From positions 45,393,797 through 45,457,796 of the forward strand of contig CP136061.1 in the NCBI GenBank assembly GCA_032622095.1: DNA of 64,000 nt, in the 5' to 3' direction. Shown piece by piece: positions 1 through 12,115 of the stretch (position 1 is its first letter; every line of letters starts with the position of its first letter). This stretch comes from Siphonodentalium dalli (Eukaryota; Mollusca; Scaphopoda; Gadilida; Siphonodentaliidae). Position numbers and translations under genes: made by a program. The notes beneath the pieces were generated by a model. That model saw only the letters and a list, made by a program, of their open reading frames with translations. It did no database searches and had not been told where the DNA came from.

Positions 1-2460
1 TTTATTAACTAAATTCGTCGGGGATATATTAACGCTCATGTTGATACCAAAATTAACACAAGGGGTCAATGTGATTTGCCTGGGTGTACCTTTTACCATA
101 AATTGCCAAACTTTGCTATACCGTCCGATGCTCTGACAAGTTGGTCAGTCTGTACTACATTCATTTAAGGGGTTTATTTACATTAGTATAAACATATTTT
201 ATTCCAATCAAAATAATAACATATATAAACATTTAACAGACATTTTACAGGAGTATAGAATAATATAAATTCGATTGATTGGAAAGGGGATTAAACAACA
301 AGCCCAAGGGCTTTTATTAAGTTTGCTCCCCTTTTGTTTCGCACCCGCTCTTCATTAAGGGTAGAGAGGGGGTCGGACGGGAAGGAATGAAAATATCATA
401 ATTATAGTCATGATGATGTCGTTAGAAGCAGGGAGAGAGATTGTGAACGAGAAAGAGATAGAGAGGACGAGAGAGAGAGAGAAAGAAAGAGAGAGAGATA
501 AAAGGGATGAGATACTGTATTTACATTACTGATACTAACAGGTATCTCCTTCACACAGATATGTCAATATATTAAGTTGATGGCGATAGTTTTATTTGTT
601 CAAAATAAGTTTCGTGAGGTACTAGTAATCACACCACCCACCCTCGTGCACGGTTACATCAACATTGAAGAAGTTTGCTGCCTCATATCTGATTTTTTTA
701 TTTCGATGTTTCGGCTATATTATTGTGGTCATTTTAGTACCAAAATCATCTATATGAGGCAGATATATTTTGTTTGCGTGAGGTGTTTTGCGTCAAACGG
801 GAAAATTTTATAACTGTAAAAACACGTTACACGGGCCTTAGTGGAGATGACATTAAGCTACATTTATGGCATGTTGCATATGAGACATGAGGTGAAAACT
901 TCCTTCCCGACACCCTTTGGAAAGAAGCTTCGAGAAATGTAAAATTGAAATAAATAAACTTGTCGTGATGTAACTAAGATATTTAAGCCTAGATCATTGT
1001 GTGCATCATCCATGGAACAAGAGCGAGCAAATGTCTCAAATATTAACGTGACTATCAATGGCTTGAAAATGACTGTCATCAGTGCATCCAACTAATCAGT
1101 GAATTATTTGCATGTGTATCAATTCAGATTATCTGTTACTAGTACTCTCACAACAAGTAAAGTATTCAAGTCCAGCATAGTGACTGCCAAAAGCATTTAG
1201 TATAATTGAAGTTGATCCACTAGACCAACAAAAGTGATATGGAATAATGCTAGATAATGGGCTGGTTGACAGACTAATCATGAAATAGTTAGAAATTATG
1301 GAATTGTGTGTATAATGCATAATGACGTAGGTTTGCAGATATCAGCAATTTATAGAATAATATTTCCAATTGAAGCCTGCTAAATGTCCTCTTTATGTAT
1401 TTATTTTCAAAATATGTCAACTCTAGTTGAATTGGAGCTTAACAAATAATATTTCATCATTATCATGGATATGTCATGTCTACAAAATTGTCAACAATGA
1501 CCCGAAAGTGAAGATTGAGGTCACTGTCCTGAGTTGTTGTCAGCTTAAAATGTATTTCAGCCAAAATAGCCAATACACATGTTTGGATCATGTAATAGCT
1601 TGCAGGGGAAACTGATATCTCAATGGATATGCAGGAGATATGCTGGGAAATTTATAATTTGTAAATTGGATGCATAAACCTTGCAGTGAAAAACAATAAT
1701 AGCAGTTCTTTTTGTTTGAAGTGTTCCATTTTATAAGTTATACCTTTATATAGAGTAAGTTATACCAGTGTTTTTTGTGCACCTTTCAGATTTTGGTGGG
1801 TTAGTACTGTATTTGTCCACTTCCATCGATTCATTAGAATTTCCATTAGCAGTGTCCAATTTGACCACCCAGGTAGACCTAGAATACTCTCATGACACAC
1901 TCACCTGGAAACTCCAATACATGATTGCATGTGTGTGTGTACATGTACCGGTATGTGGTACTGCCTATCAGCCAGTTTAAAAAAAAAATCTTAATTAAAC
2001 TTTTTTTCAATTAAATCAGCTTCTGAAACATGGTAAACTGTCACTTGAACTAGAGCAGATAACTTTCTAGTCATATGAGTGATATCAGTAGGGTTTTATG
2101 TGGTTTTAGACAAAAATTAGTGAAATTTTGGGGGTGGGTGACCAAACATTTGAGTAAAAAAATGATTTTTTGCAGGTTTGGGATGGTGGTTCCCCGAAAA
2201 TGCCAGATGTAAAACACGGCATACCTTCCTGCAAATTTTATATTATAATATACATGTAATATTAAATAAAAGGTCGCAGACCACATGTCCCCTGACTCGA
2301 GTGGTAAACTTCATGATTGGAATTGTTAGAAGGATACTATTTGCAACAATGTTATACAGTATATAGATGTTGCAAACCACCGCAAAATTTCTTGGACAAA
2401 ACAACCCGATGAACAAACGCATGCAAACGCGAAAAAATTATATTTTTGTAATAGACTAAT
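1..2460. other. No recognisable gene
   Basis: Short AT-rich open frames occur but none has a recognisable motif or a convincing exon structure. A purine-rich GA microsatellite lies at about 425-505. Two splice-acceptor-like pyrimidine tracts ending in AG occur near 1790 and 2177. The short frames after them are not recognised and are not called. Confidence 0.6.
425..505. repeat. (GA)n microsatellite
   Basis: An imperfect run of GA and GAAA units on the plus strand. No role is inferred. Confidence 0.85.
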
Positions 2461-2985
2461 AGCTATATAGATGTTGCAAATCACCAACATGTTAGGAACA
2501 ATATCCCAGAGTTTCAAATCTCTACATTTAAAACTGTAGGAGTAGTTGATTACACCATGAAGGTACCCAATCTCATCCAAAAGGCAAAAATGTTCCAAAT
2601 TTTCTAAGTCGAAAACCCCCCCAAAAATATGGAAAAAATTATATTTTTGATTAGCTATATAGATGTTGCAAATCACCAACATGTTAGGAACAATATCCCA
2701 GAGTTTCAAATCTCTACATTTAAAACTGTAGGAGGAGTTGATTACACCATGAAGGTACCCAATCTCATCCAAAAGGCAAAAATGTTCCAAATTTTCTAAG
2801 TCGAAAACCCCCCCAAAAATATGGAAAAAATTTATTTTTTGATTAGCTATATAGATGTTGCAAATCACCAACATGTGAGGAACAATATCCCAGAGTTTCA
2901 AATCTCTACGTTTAAAATTGTAGGAGGAGTTGATTACACCATGAAGGTACCCAGTCTCGGACGGACGGACGCACGGACGGACGGA
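2461..2985. repeat. 192-bp tandem repeat, about 2.7 copies
   Basis: The block beginning AGCTATATAGATGTTGCAAA recurs at 2461, 2653 and 2845, a 192-bp period, with copies nearly identical except the end of the last. A more diverged partial copy precedes it near 2364. The last copy ends in a GGACGGAC/GCACGGAC run and is followed by a CCGACGGAAACGTCGGGGG hairpin. It looks like the satellite-bearing end of a dispersed repeat. The 247-residue minus-strand frame across it simply reads the repeats and is not called as a gene. Confidence 0.9.
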
Positions 2986-3194
2986 ATGACGAGGGTAATT
3001 TCTATAGTCCTCCGACGGAAACGTCGGGGGACAATCAATTGTACTGGGATAATGCGTGATAAAATTCAACCACTGGGAATCTCAATTTTCAAATGTCAGG
3101 CTGCTTATTTTCTGGCTTGGTACATGAGCTGCTCTGGTCAATATTAATTCAATACAAAATGTTGATTTAAATACATTAAGTTCTAGTATAATTG

Positions 3195-3650
3195 ATTAAA
3201 GGGACATCTCGTGAACAGGTATATACAATTTCCATGGTCATAAAATGGGAATTAGGGGTCCTTGGGGCCTTGCTTCCCTCCTATGGTGTACTTGTTGATT
3301 AAAATTGGGTAAAAACCCCTATTTTCATATCATCAGCATCCCTCTCCCTTGAATGTGTGTCTCAAACCGGAGCTGTAAAAAAAATTCAGTAAAGGCCTAC
3401 TAATTGGACATCTCCTGCACAGGTATATAGCATGTCCATGGTCACAAAAAGGGAATTCGTGGTTACTTCTTCCCTCATATGGTGGGCCTACATGTATATA
3501 GACTTGAAAATTGAAGAAAAAACATACTTCCAAATGCATATCACTATCAGCATCCCATGAATGTGTCTCCACCCTGGAGCTCTAGTATATTTGATTAAAG
3601 GGACGTCTCCTGCACAGATATATATACAATTTCCATGGTTATCGATCTAG
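3195..3650. repeat. ~200-bp diverged tandem repeat, about 2.2 copies
   Basis: A block with GGGACATCTC, then a GCACAGGTATATA-like stretch and CCATGGT, recurs at about 3200, 3405 and 3600. The third copy stops after the CCATGGT block, where the palindromic element at 3637-4345 begins. This suggests that element inserted into the array. Confidence 0.7.
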
Positions 3651-3927
3651 ATCAAAACGGTCAAGGGAATTTTCAACACCGACCCGACAAACACCTCTAC
3701 AGTACAGGATTCAAAGCACCACAATTTTATGGTTAGATTAATAGGCTATATATGATCTAATTTATCTCATGTAAAGTAAATTTAAAAAAAATTCATAGGA
3801 CATGTACTGGCATCTGGCAAGTACAATTGCATTAATATATTAATATTATAATATAATATATATATAATATTATAATAATTTCTCATAATAATAATGCAAT
3901 CTAAAGTTCATATTTTAGAACACCAGC

Positions 3928-4001
3928 GGTCTCCAGTCAGATTCGAACTGACAATCCCCTCAGTGTAAACTGAGGTGCACTCACCAATGTGCTGTAGAAA
4001 C
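3928..4001 (-). tRNA. tRNA-Val(UAC)-like gene or pseudogene
   Basis: The minus strand folds as a 74-nt cloverleaf. The acceptor stem is GTTTCTA/TGGAGAC (two G-U pairs), the D arm GCAC-ATTGGTGA-GTGC, the anticodon stem CCTCA/TGAGG and the T arm GTCAG-TTCGAAT-CTGAC with a canonical T loop. UAC lies in the anticodon loop, suggesting valine. Two features argue against a working tRNA: the loop has 8 nt instead of 7, and position 8 is C rather than U. Its place inside a palindromic mobile element also suggests a tRNA-derived (SINE-like) remnant. Confidence 0.5.
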
Positions 4002-4085
4002 TGATATAAAGCTGGCATTAAAAAACAACAAATTTGAGTAGAACCCCCCCCCCCCCCCCCCCCCGGCCAGTGCATGTACTAATAT

Positions 4086-4153
4086 AGATCATGCCATGAA
4101 CCTCTACTAATGCTAACGCCCGCTAGCATTAGTAGAGGTTCATGGCATGATCT
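4086..4153. repeat. Hairpin, AGATCATGCCATGAA family
   Basis: A near-perfect inverted repeat with ends AGATCATGCCATGAAC / GTTCATGGCATGATCT and a short loop around GCTAACGCCCGCTAGC. Relatives with the same outer arms but different inner sequence are at 49733-49798 and 50430-50550. Confidence 0.9.
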
Positions 4154-4379
4154 AGTACTAATACTATGAACATTTTTTTTATATTTTCTTTACATGTGAC
4201 AAAATAGATCATATATACCGGTAGCTTATAAAACAAACCATAAAAATTGTGGCACTTTGAATCCTGTACTAGTAGAGGTATTTGTCGGGTCGGTGTTGAA
4301 AATTCCCTTGAGCGTTTTGATCTACATGGATCTACATGTACATGTAGACATTGATGACGGCGCCGGCTTATTTTCATCA

Positions 4380-5016
4380 TTCGGTATAAAACTTGGTATT
4401 CGCTCCATTCTAAATGAAATTAATAAAAATTGATTACACACAAGAAAGAAATTCTTAATTTTAACTGTATCATTGCTAAAAAATTAACATATGAATCATG
4501 ATTGACTGACCTTTCAAGTTTCATAAACAGCAAGTCACAAAATGTCACAGAAAAAATGAACCCATCGGCCCATCGTGGAATTTTTGGTGTCAAAATAATG
4601 GTCTGAGTGTTGCTAAGAAATCAACATCTAAATATACATTATGGGCCAGCAACTTTTTCGCCTATGAATAAAAAACGAACCAGACATGCTTGAAACGCAT
4701 GAGTCGAAAACAGGTAACTGGTCACAATTAAACACACTTTTCATATCATTCCCGAAATCAATAAACACTGTCACTGTTGTATATTGAAACACTAATGGTG
4801 TAACTTATTGATTATCGATATAAATAGATGTAATCAAATAAAATTGTAGATAAAAATGATGATCTTACCGTAGCAATAAAAATCGTAAATAAATTCGCAA
4901 TCTAAAATATCACGTGACAACCGCATCTCATGAATATATTCATGAGCTCATGAATATATTCATGAGCTCAGCCTATACCAGGCCTCAAATACGTTTGCTG
5001 GCCTGTGTACTAGGCT
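4380..5016. other. No gene; short tandem palindrome at 4925-4975
   Basis: Mostly featureless AT-rich sequence. At about 4925-4975 the self-complementary block CTCATGAATATATTCATGAG occurs twice in tandem. Confidence 0.7.
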
Positions 5017-6867
5017 ATATTACCTATTGCTGTTCCACCCCTCTGTCACCGCACAAACATGTTTTAATTGCTCTGTTCAAACATTCGTTGTTAGTCAATG
5101 AGAAAAGTCTGCTCTTGTTACATGTATATGTTGGTATACTGTGACTTGAAGATGCTTCACAGTGGTTCATTTGTATATATATAATTACTGGTGATATATT
5201 GGCGACAGCAACGAAATTATCATTTATTATATGCTTCCACCTATATCCTTGCAGAGGAACTTCATTTAATTATAAGTGTGAACAAGAATACAAGAATGTC
5301 CATAACTGTACAAAATGGCAATATGGTTTGTCAAGTTGAATGTAAATTAAACGCGTAGTATCGATTTCCATACTCATGGGTTCCAAAACACAGGATGCGG
5401 ATCGGCACCGTTCACTATCTGCCGGTACAGATCCGTACCCGTTCATTTCATGGGTATCTATGTTCAAAACGTCCCAGATGGCCACAAATCGAACATACAA
5501 ACGTGTACATTAGGCGAATGACTTAGTAAATGGTCTATCTTTTCGTACCACGAGAATACCGCATAAAGAAATAAAACATGAACCATCCATATCAGCTACT
5601 GCTCGAAATAATGAAACACAATGGTAAACATGCGTTACAAATACAAGAATAAGTGAACATATATTGTATACTTATCAGATTGATCGGCGTCCTCCGCTAG
5701 CCCAGTTACTCCTATACACGAATGGAGAAAAAATTCACACCTTCCACAGAATGTAGGGCGAAAATGATCCAACTACAATGATGCCACGTGGCACGCTTTT
5801 GTCAAAACAGCCGGTAGTGATCCGCATCGTGACCGGTGGTAATCCGGATCGGTAATACGGTGTGTTACAATCCAAGTTTGCGAGACAGATTCATATCACA
5901 TTATTCAAAATCAATTTGTGTAAGATTTACAGAATTAAATATACAACATATATATGAATGTGGCATTTTACCCCTTGTGCTATCTCTATTCCGCTCAAAT
6001 CGATCAAGAATGACCATAACTTATGAACATTGTTCTAATATTTTTCAAAGATTTCATATATGAGAAATAAAGTATATTCATATAGTCAACTATATACAGG
6101 ATTACATGTGACATGGCCAGATTGGTATCATTCGCCTACAAGCCCACAATGAAAGCGAACAGAGCAAATTGAAGAAATCGATACTACGCGTTTAATTTAC
6201 ATTCAACTTGACAAACCATGTTGCCATTTTGTACAGTTATGGACATTCTTGTATACGCAACAGAAATAAGAGAAAATTCCATGCATTTGCATCATGTATT
6301 GTGCCAATGAAGATAAATAATGGGCCACGTGCAACTAGATCCTAGTAACATATGCTACCTCTAAGATTATCGTAGGCGATTATTTTATATTTTCTTGGCG
6401 TGGCCATTTTCTAATGTATGTAAGAAAGACGGCGGCAACAAACTTTGTGTGGGTTACATTCAGATATATAACATAATTAACGTTTTAGTCGACCTACCGT
6501 TACACAAATTGCCACTTTCAGCCGGTAGTGATCCGCATCGTGACCGGTGGTAATCCGGATCGGTAATACGGTGTGAGCAGAAATTTGTGAAACAAGTGAA
6601 TATTACCTATTGCTGTTCCACCCCTCTGTCACCGCACAAACATCTTTTAATTGCTCTGTTCAAACATTCGTTGTTAGTCAATGAGAAAAGTCTGCTCTTG
6701 TTACATGTATATGTTGGTATACTGTGACTTGAAGATGCTTCACAGTGGTTCATTTGTATATATATAATTACTGGTGATATATTGGCGACAGCAACGAAAT
6801 TATCATTTATTATATGCTTCCACCTATATCCTTGCAGAGGAACTTCATTTAATTATAAGTGTGAACA
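5017..6867. mobile_element. 1.85 kb unit bounded by 268-bp direct repeats
   Basis: Positions 5017-5284 and 6600-6867 are direct repeats of 268 bp that differ at only one or two bases. The interior carries a second direct repeat (5808-5864 and 6518-6575, around CCGGTAGTGATCCGCATCG) and an inverted repeat (about 5290-5370 against 6177-6260, around ACGCGTAGTATCGATTTC). There is no ORF, primer-binding site or polypurine tract that I can identify. A non-coding LTR-type (TRIM/LARD) element or a recent composite duplication are both possible. The near identity suggests a recent event. Confidence 0.6.
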
Positions 6868-8585
6868 TTGGGAGTTTTGAAGATAATGTCCACACCTAAG
6901 AGCATATTTTTGGTACGATGAACTTGCGTGTTTAAATTAGTCAAAAGTAATTGAAGACCTTCATCTGGGGAAAACATATATCCATGCATATTTTAGTGTA
7001 AAGTAATGTTTAAAGTGTAATAGTGCTTAGTTGGTCAGTGTATATGTTGATTCACTTACTATATTTCCTTCTCTCTCTTATAATCAATCCTAAGTCGATG
7101 ACCGTGACAGTTTTCGTCTCTTGGTGTTTACTGTGACATGGTGTCTAATCCTCAACTCGGTATTACACGCAGAATTTGACTCCGTTCCCTGCACATTTGG
7201 TATACTCTGATATGAATGACAAATAACATGCGCTACCTTGACTCCCTGGACTACACTTTTATGGAATGTTCTATTCAGTGGCCAATTTGAGGACATAGTT
7301 GGAATGAAACACTGATGCTCGGGGTACTTTCACAATAACATCTAATTGCGAGTACTGCATGTAAATGGAATAAATTGACCGTTTGCTAATTCCCATTATT
7401 AAAACGTCAATCCCACACGTAGATAGTGTTTCTAGTGGGTAACAGAACACCCTAAATAGAATATTCCTCAGCGAGACAGATCTCCACTCGCCTCGTCGAT
7501 GTCAATGTCAAAGGTATAACATATTGAACTGGGGATAGAGGAGTAGGAGAACATACAACCTTGCCTGTATGTCGAATTAAGCTAGTGATGTCTAGTATAC
7601 ACCGATATTGCCTTGTACAGTTGTATAATCAAGCTTGTTGTCGCCTGCAGTACCCGATAAACATCCAGATGAACTCGAATGAAAATTTCCATCTTACATT
7701 ATATAGTTAGAAATGCTTCCAACTTTCAAAATGTCGTGGAAATGTTCGTTTATTTGAGATCCGCCTACATCTCTTATTAGAATCGAAAATTTGGTTAAAT
7801 ATATCAAATGCCATATACAATTGATTTCCTGTACACAGACGAATTTGTAACCATAGTGACGACAATGCACGGGGAACTGTTGTCAATTCATTTCATTGAT
7901 AGATATTATTGAGACGAATTTGATGTCTTCAAATACAATCCTATGTTGGTTTGGTACCTCTTGCTGTAACAGACAATTCTCACTTTTTGTGGCTCCGGGC
8001 GATAGATGTATCGCAATTGGCGTCAGTATTTTACACGAAGACTGCAATGCAGATCATGAGAAAAATTTGGTCCTAAATAGTTCTCGTAGGTATCTTACTA
8101 TATCCTTGCTCCTCTCATGTTACGTATACATCAGGCACGTTGGCTTTTTGGAACAGCTAGGTATAAACAGGTAGTGTGTGTATGTGTGTGACTGGGGCGG
8201 GGGTCTCAGGCCTGGGTACCTTCTCCAAAACACTGACTAAATCAACATTTTCTCGGCTAAAGTTAATTTTTCGCCGTTTCATGACTATATAAAACAAAAT
8301 AAGCAATAGAATCATAAGATGATATTTCGACATATGTATGCTACTGGGTTGTTGTGAGGGGTTAACAAGTTGAACTAGTTTACTCGTCATTTTATACCAT
8401 AATAATATAAAATAAGTGAGGACAAAAAATATGTGGGTGGGAGAGATACCCTGGTGGGGGAGGTACATGGGGTGGGGTGTTTGGGTAAACTATAACAGTG
8501 GTATTCGTTTATGATATCTTGTAGAAACTCTCCTTGTCTCCTTTTCTTGAAAAGTTTCTTATGCTGATTGATAGTAAGACCTCCA
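6868..8585. other. No gene seen
   Basis: Small open frames only (for example 7090-7296 and 7896-8174), with no recognisable motif. A short TG-rich stretch lies at 8170-8200 and a G-rich one near 8430-8490. Confidence 0.6.
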
Positions 8586-10700
8586 AATAATGTGTAATAA
8601 TGTCCTCTTATAGCAGTGTAATAATGTCCTCTTATAGCTATGTAATAATGTCCTCTTATAGCTATGTAATAATGTCCTCTTATAGCTATGTAATAATGTC
8701 CTCTTATAGCTATGTAATAATGTTCTCTTATAGCTATGTAATAATGTCCTCTTATAGCACTGTAATAATGTCCTCTTATATGTGTAATAATGTCCTCTTA
8801 TAGCTGTGTAATAATGTCTTCTTATAGCAGTGTAATAATGTCCTCTTATAGCAGTGTAATAATGTCCTCTTATAGCAGTGTAATAATGTCCTCTTATAGC
8901 TGTGTAATAATGTCCTCTGATAGCTGTGCAATAATGTCCTCTTATAACAGTGTAATAATGTCTTCTTATAACAGTGCAATAATGTCCTCTGATAGCAGTG
9001 TAATAATGTCCTCTTATAGCACTGTAATAATGTCCTCTGATAGCAGTGTAATAATGTCCTCTTATAGCAGTGTAATAATGTCCTCTGATAGTAGTGTAAT
9101 AATGTCCTCTGATAGCTGTGTAATAATGTCCTCTTATAGATGTGTAATAATGTCCTCTGATAGCAGTGTAATAATGTCCTCTTATAGATGTGTAATAATG
9201 TCCTCTTATAGCACTGTAATAATGTCCTCTTATAGATGTGTAATAATGTCCTCTTATAGCTGTGTAATAATGTCCTCTGATAGCTGTGTAATAATGTCCT
9301 CTTATAGATGTGTAATAATGTCCTCTGATAGCAGTGTACTAATGTCCTCTTATAGATGTGTAATAATGTCCTCTTATAGCACTGTAATAATGTCCTCTTA
9401 TAGCACTGTAATAATGTCCTCTTATAGATGTGTAATAATGTCCTCTTATAGATGTGTAATAATGTCCTCTGATAGCAGTGTAATAATGTCCTCTGATAGC
9501 AGTGTAATAATGTCCTCTGATAGCTGTGTAATAATGTCCTCTTATAGATGTGTAATAATGTCCTCTGATAGCAGTGTAATAATGTCCTCTTATAGATGTG
9601 TAATAATGTCCTGTTATAGCACTGTAATAATGTCCTCTTATAGATGTGTAATAATGTCCTCTTATAGCTGTGTAATAATGTCCTCTTATAGCTGTGTAAT
9701 AATGTCCTCTTATAGCTGTGTAATAATGTCCTCTTATAGATGTGTAATAATGTCCTCTGATAGCAGTGTAATAATGTCCTCTGATAGCTGTGTAATAATG
9801 TCCTCTTATAGATGTGTAATAATGTCCTCTGATAGCAGTGTAATAATGTCCTCTTATAGATGTGTAATAATGTCCTCTTATAGCACTGTAATAATGTCCT
9901 CTTATAGCTGTGTAATAATGTCCTCTTATAGCTGTGTAATAATGTCCTCTTATAGTAGTGGAATAATGTCATCTTATAGCTGTGGAATAATGTCATCTTA
10001 TAGCAGTGTAATAATGTCCTCTTATAGTAGTGGAATAATGTCCTCTTATAGCTGTGTAATAATGTCCTCTTATAGCTGTGGAATAATGTCATCTTATAGC
10101 TGTGGAATAATGTCATCTTATAGCAGTGTAATAATGTCCTAGTATAGCTGTGTAATAATGTCCTCTTATAGCTGTGTAATAATGTCCTCTTATAGCTGTG
10201 GAATAATGTCATCTTATAGCAGTGTAATAATGTCCTCTTATAGTAGTGTAATAATGTCCTAGTATAGCTGTGTAATAATGTCCTCTTATAGCTGTGTAAT
10301 AATGTCCTATTATAGTAGTGTAATAATGTCCTAGTATAGCTGTGTAATAATGTCCTCTTATAGCTGTGTAATAATGTCCTCTTATAGCTATGTAATAATA
10401 TCCTCTTATAGCTGTGTAATAATGTCCTCTTATAGCTGTGTAATAATGTCCTATTATAGTAGTGTAATAATGTCCTAGTATAGCTGTGTAATAATGTCCT
10501 CTTATAACAGTGTAATAATGTCCTCTTATAGCAGTGTAATAATGTCCTCTTATAGCTGTGTAATAATGTCCTCTTATAGCTGTGGAATAATGTCATCTTA
10601 TAGCAGTGTAATAATGTCCTCTTATAGTAGTGTAATAATGTCCTAGTATAGCTGTGCAATAATGCCCTCTTATAGCTGTGTAATATTGTCCTCATATAGC
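8586..10700. repeat. 24-bp minisatellite, about 88 units, open on both strands
   Basis: Head-to-tail units of 24 bp built on TGTAATAATGTCCTCTTATA plus a variable four-base end (GCTG, GCAG, GATG, GCAC, GCTA). Subtypes are patterned: GCTA units at the left edge, GATG/GCAG and a CTGATA variant in the middle, GGAATAATG and CCTAGTATA variants on the right. The unit length is a multiple of three and contains no stop in one minus frame, so a 648-codon frame (10722-8776, octapeptide LLHSYKRT and variants) stays open. A 450-codon plus frame (8790-10142, octapeptide MSSYSCVI) does too. The common variants I translated in the minus frame (Lys/Gln, Ser/Cys/Ile/Tyr) are replacements. That fits non-coding satellite evolution better than selection on a protein. 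No splice or start context supports a gene. Confidence 0.9.
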
Positions 10701-11140
10701 TGTTTTTCTCGGTGCTTTGCAAGTTGCAGTTAGCTGATTTTCTGCAACGTCGGCCTTCGTCATTTCAACTACATGAGCTAACTCTTTAATTTCTTGATTT
10801 AGAAGGTCGTTACCGTCGCCTCCACTTTTCAATATCTGGAATAAACAGGACCGACATATTTCTTTAAATATGGTGTAACAAGTCACCCTTTTTCCTGCCT
10901 ATCACCTCTCATGAAAATCCGAAAGCGCCCGATATCTGTGTTAGATTCATTCATGACAGAATATGATTTCTCTGGCATCGTTGGCCCCGAGAAGATGATG
11001 GTGAATGGGCGGCTAAACTGGAAGTATCCGGAATGCCGAAACAACTCTTTTGGTAAAGTACCAAAATTGACCGAGTGTCTGTTTTTTTTAACCCGATTCT
11101 TGGGTACAGACCGAATACATTGACACATTATCCGTCGCAC
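10701..11140 (-). other. Possible decayed exons, unrecognised
   Basis: On the minus strand a pyrimidine-rich TTTATTCCAG acceptor precedes a frame of about 45 residues starting ILKSGGDGNDLL near 10840. It ends in a TGA at the edge of the minisatellite. A second minus frame (11140-10883) has an acceptor-like AACAG followed by about 60 codons (HSVNFGTLPKELFRHSGY). Composition resembles coding sequence, but I recognise neither family and cannot join them. They could be chance frames. Confidence 0.25.
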
Positions 11141-11478
11141 AGTTAGGACATTACGACTACGGTTAGAAAGTGAGCATAATTTGATTACGTATTACCCTAA
11201 CCGTCGTCCTAAACGTATCCGTCGCTCTATCCGTGTGTTGCGAAACCTCTCCGTTATGAGTACGCATACGTCCCATAAACCTGGTTTTTAACTCTCATAT
11301 ATGAAAGATATCTGGGTGATTTGGAGTTACGGCTTAGTAAACAAGGGATAGAGCTACATGTAAGAGACTTAACACCTGAATTTAGGAAGCTCATAATTAT
11401 AATGGAAGTATTCGAAATTAATTCAAGAGTGTCATGTTGATTCTTATGATCACAAGTGTTATATATAGTACAGTAAAG
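11141..11478. other. No gene seen
   Basis: AT-rich sequence with no supported feature. Confidence 0.5.
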
Positions 11479-11700
11479 ATACATAATCCGATTTAACGCC
11501 CTTAAATTACTATTTCTTCGGCGTCGGTGGTAAACAATATTATATTTGAGTCGAGGAACCCACGCATCAAAGTCCAGAGTGATTATTTTCCACCACCTCA
11601 AATATTTGGCTGTCTGGCAATTTTTCGACGAATGCCGACCGACATACTCTCGATACCAAATTGCGTTGAACAAAATGTGAATAACTTGATATATAAAACA
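11479..11700. repeat. Dispersed repeat related to the MITE at 34082
   Basis: It shares an AAAGATRCATAATCCGATT start, a CGCCC(T/C)TAAATTA block and a TTCGGYGGTAAA-like stretch with 34082-34512. The opposite terminus is not visible here, so this is a truncated or diverged copy. Confidence 0.55.
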
Positions 11701-11739
11701 TTTTGGTTGATCATTTGTAAAAGTAACGCCGAGATTGGA

Positions 11740-12115
11740 AAGCCGACAAGCTAGCTTCGGCCTTTAATGATCACAATTTCACAGATGGTTTTACTATGCG
11801 TATACACGCGAAGCCCAAATACTGGACGCCCAACTAAGATTACATTGTAGCCACCTAAATTACCATCCTTTGTCTCCGATCATCCCAGGTGTGTCTGTGG
11901 TGAAATTGAGGACACAGAACACTATTTACTTGAATGTGTTAGATACCGCTCCCAACGTCACTCACTCTTATCATCAATTTCTAATCTGTGTACTGTTACA
12001 TCCGAGACACTCTTGTGTGGATCTACTAAAATCTCATTGGAAGACAACTTAACAGTTTTCACAGAAGTCAAAATATTTATCATTCGTGCAAAACGATTTA
12101 AATGTGGCACCAAAT
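11740..12115 (+). pseudogene. C-terminal fragment of a non-LTR retrotransposon ORF2
   Basis: Reading from about 11815 gives DAQLRLHCSHLNYH. After a short frame break this continues into CSDHPRCVCGEIEDTEHYLL, then ECVRYRSQRHSLL, and runs open to a TAA at about 12115. A Cys-X-Cys-Gly ... Thr-Glu-His-Tyr-Leu-Leu-Glu-Cys zinc-knuckle-like tail after an AQLR..CS.LN segment is the usual end of LINE ORF2 proteins. The RT and endonuclease domains are absent here. It lies upstream of the second LINE fragment in the same orientation, so the two are probably separate insertions. Confidence 0.7.

Larger units (their letters stand above)
3637..4345. mobile_element. Palindromic (foldback/MITE-like) element
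   Basis: About 105 bases at 3640-3740 reappear as the reverse complement at 4235-4345. The shared sequence runs from the GATCAAAACG/CGTTTTGATC ends through CACCGACCCGACAAA to the TTTTATGG/CCATAAAA ends. The roughly 490-bp interior has no ORF. It contains a tRNA-like fold (3928-4001), an 18-base poly-C run near 4047-4064 and a near-perfect hairpin (4086-4153). No clear target-site duplication is visible, so the class is unknown. Confidence 0.75.

Noticed and set aside
1768-1980. Possible exon after TTTTTTGTGCACCTTTCAG
   Set aside because: The frame shows no recognisable motif and the donor is weak. Too little to call.
2326-3069. 247-residue minus-strand ORF
   Set aside because: It is the translation of the 192-bp tandem repeat, with the same segment repeated three times.
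5017-6867. Classical LTR retrotransposon
   Set aside because: No gag/pol, primer-binding site, polypurine tract or clear target duplication. Only the direct repeats support it.
8586-10700. CRISPR-like regular array
   Set aside because: Units are directly abutting 24-bp repeats with no unique spacers, in a eukaryotic window.
8776-10722. 648-residue minus-strand and 450-residue plus-strand ORFs
   Set aside because: Both read a 24-bp tandem repeat whose length is a multiple of three. Variation is of replacement type and there is no gene context. Kept as a satellite.
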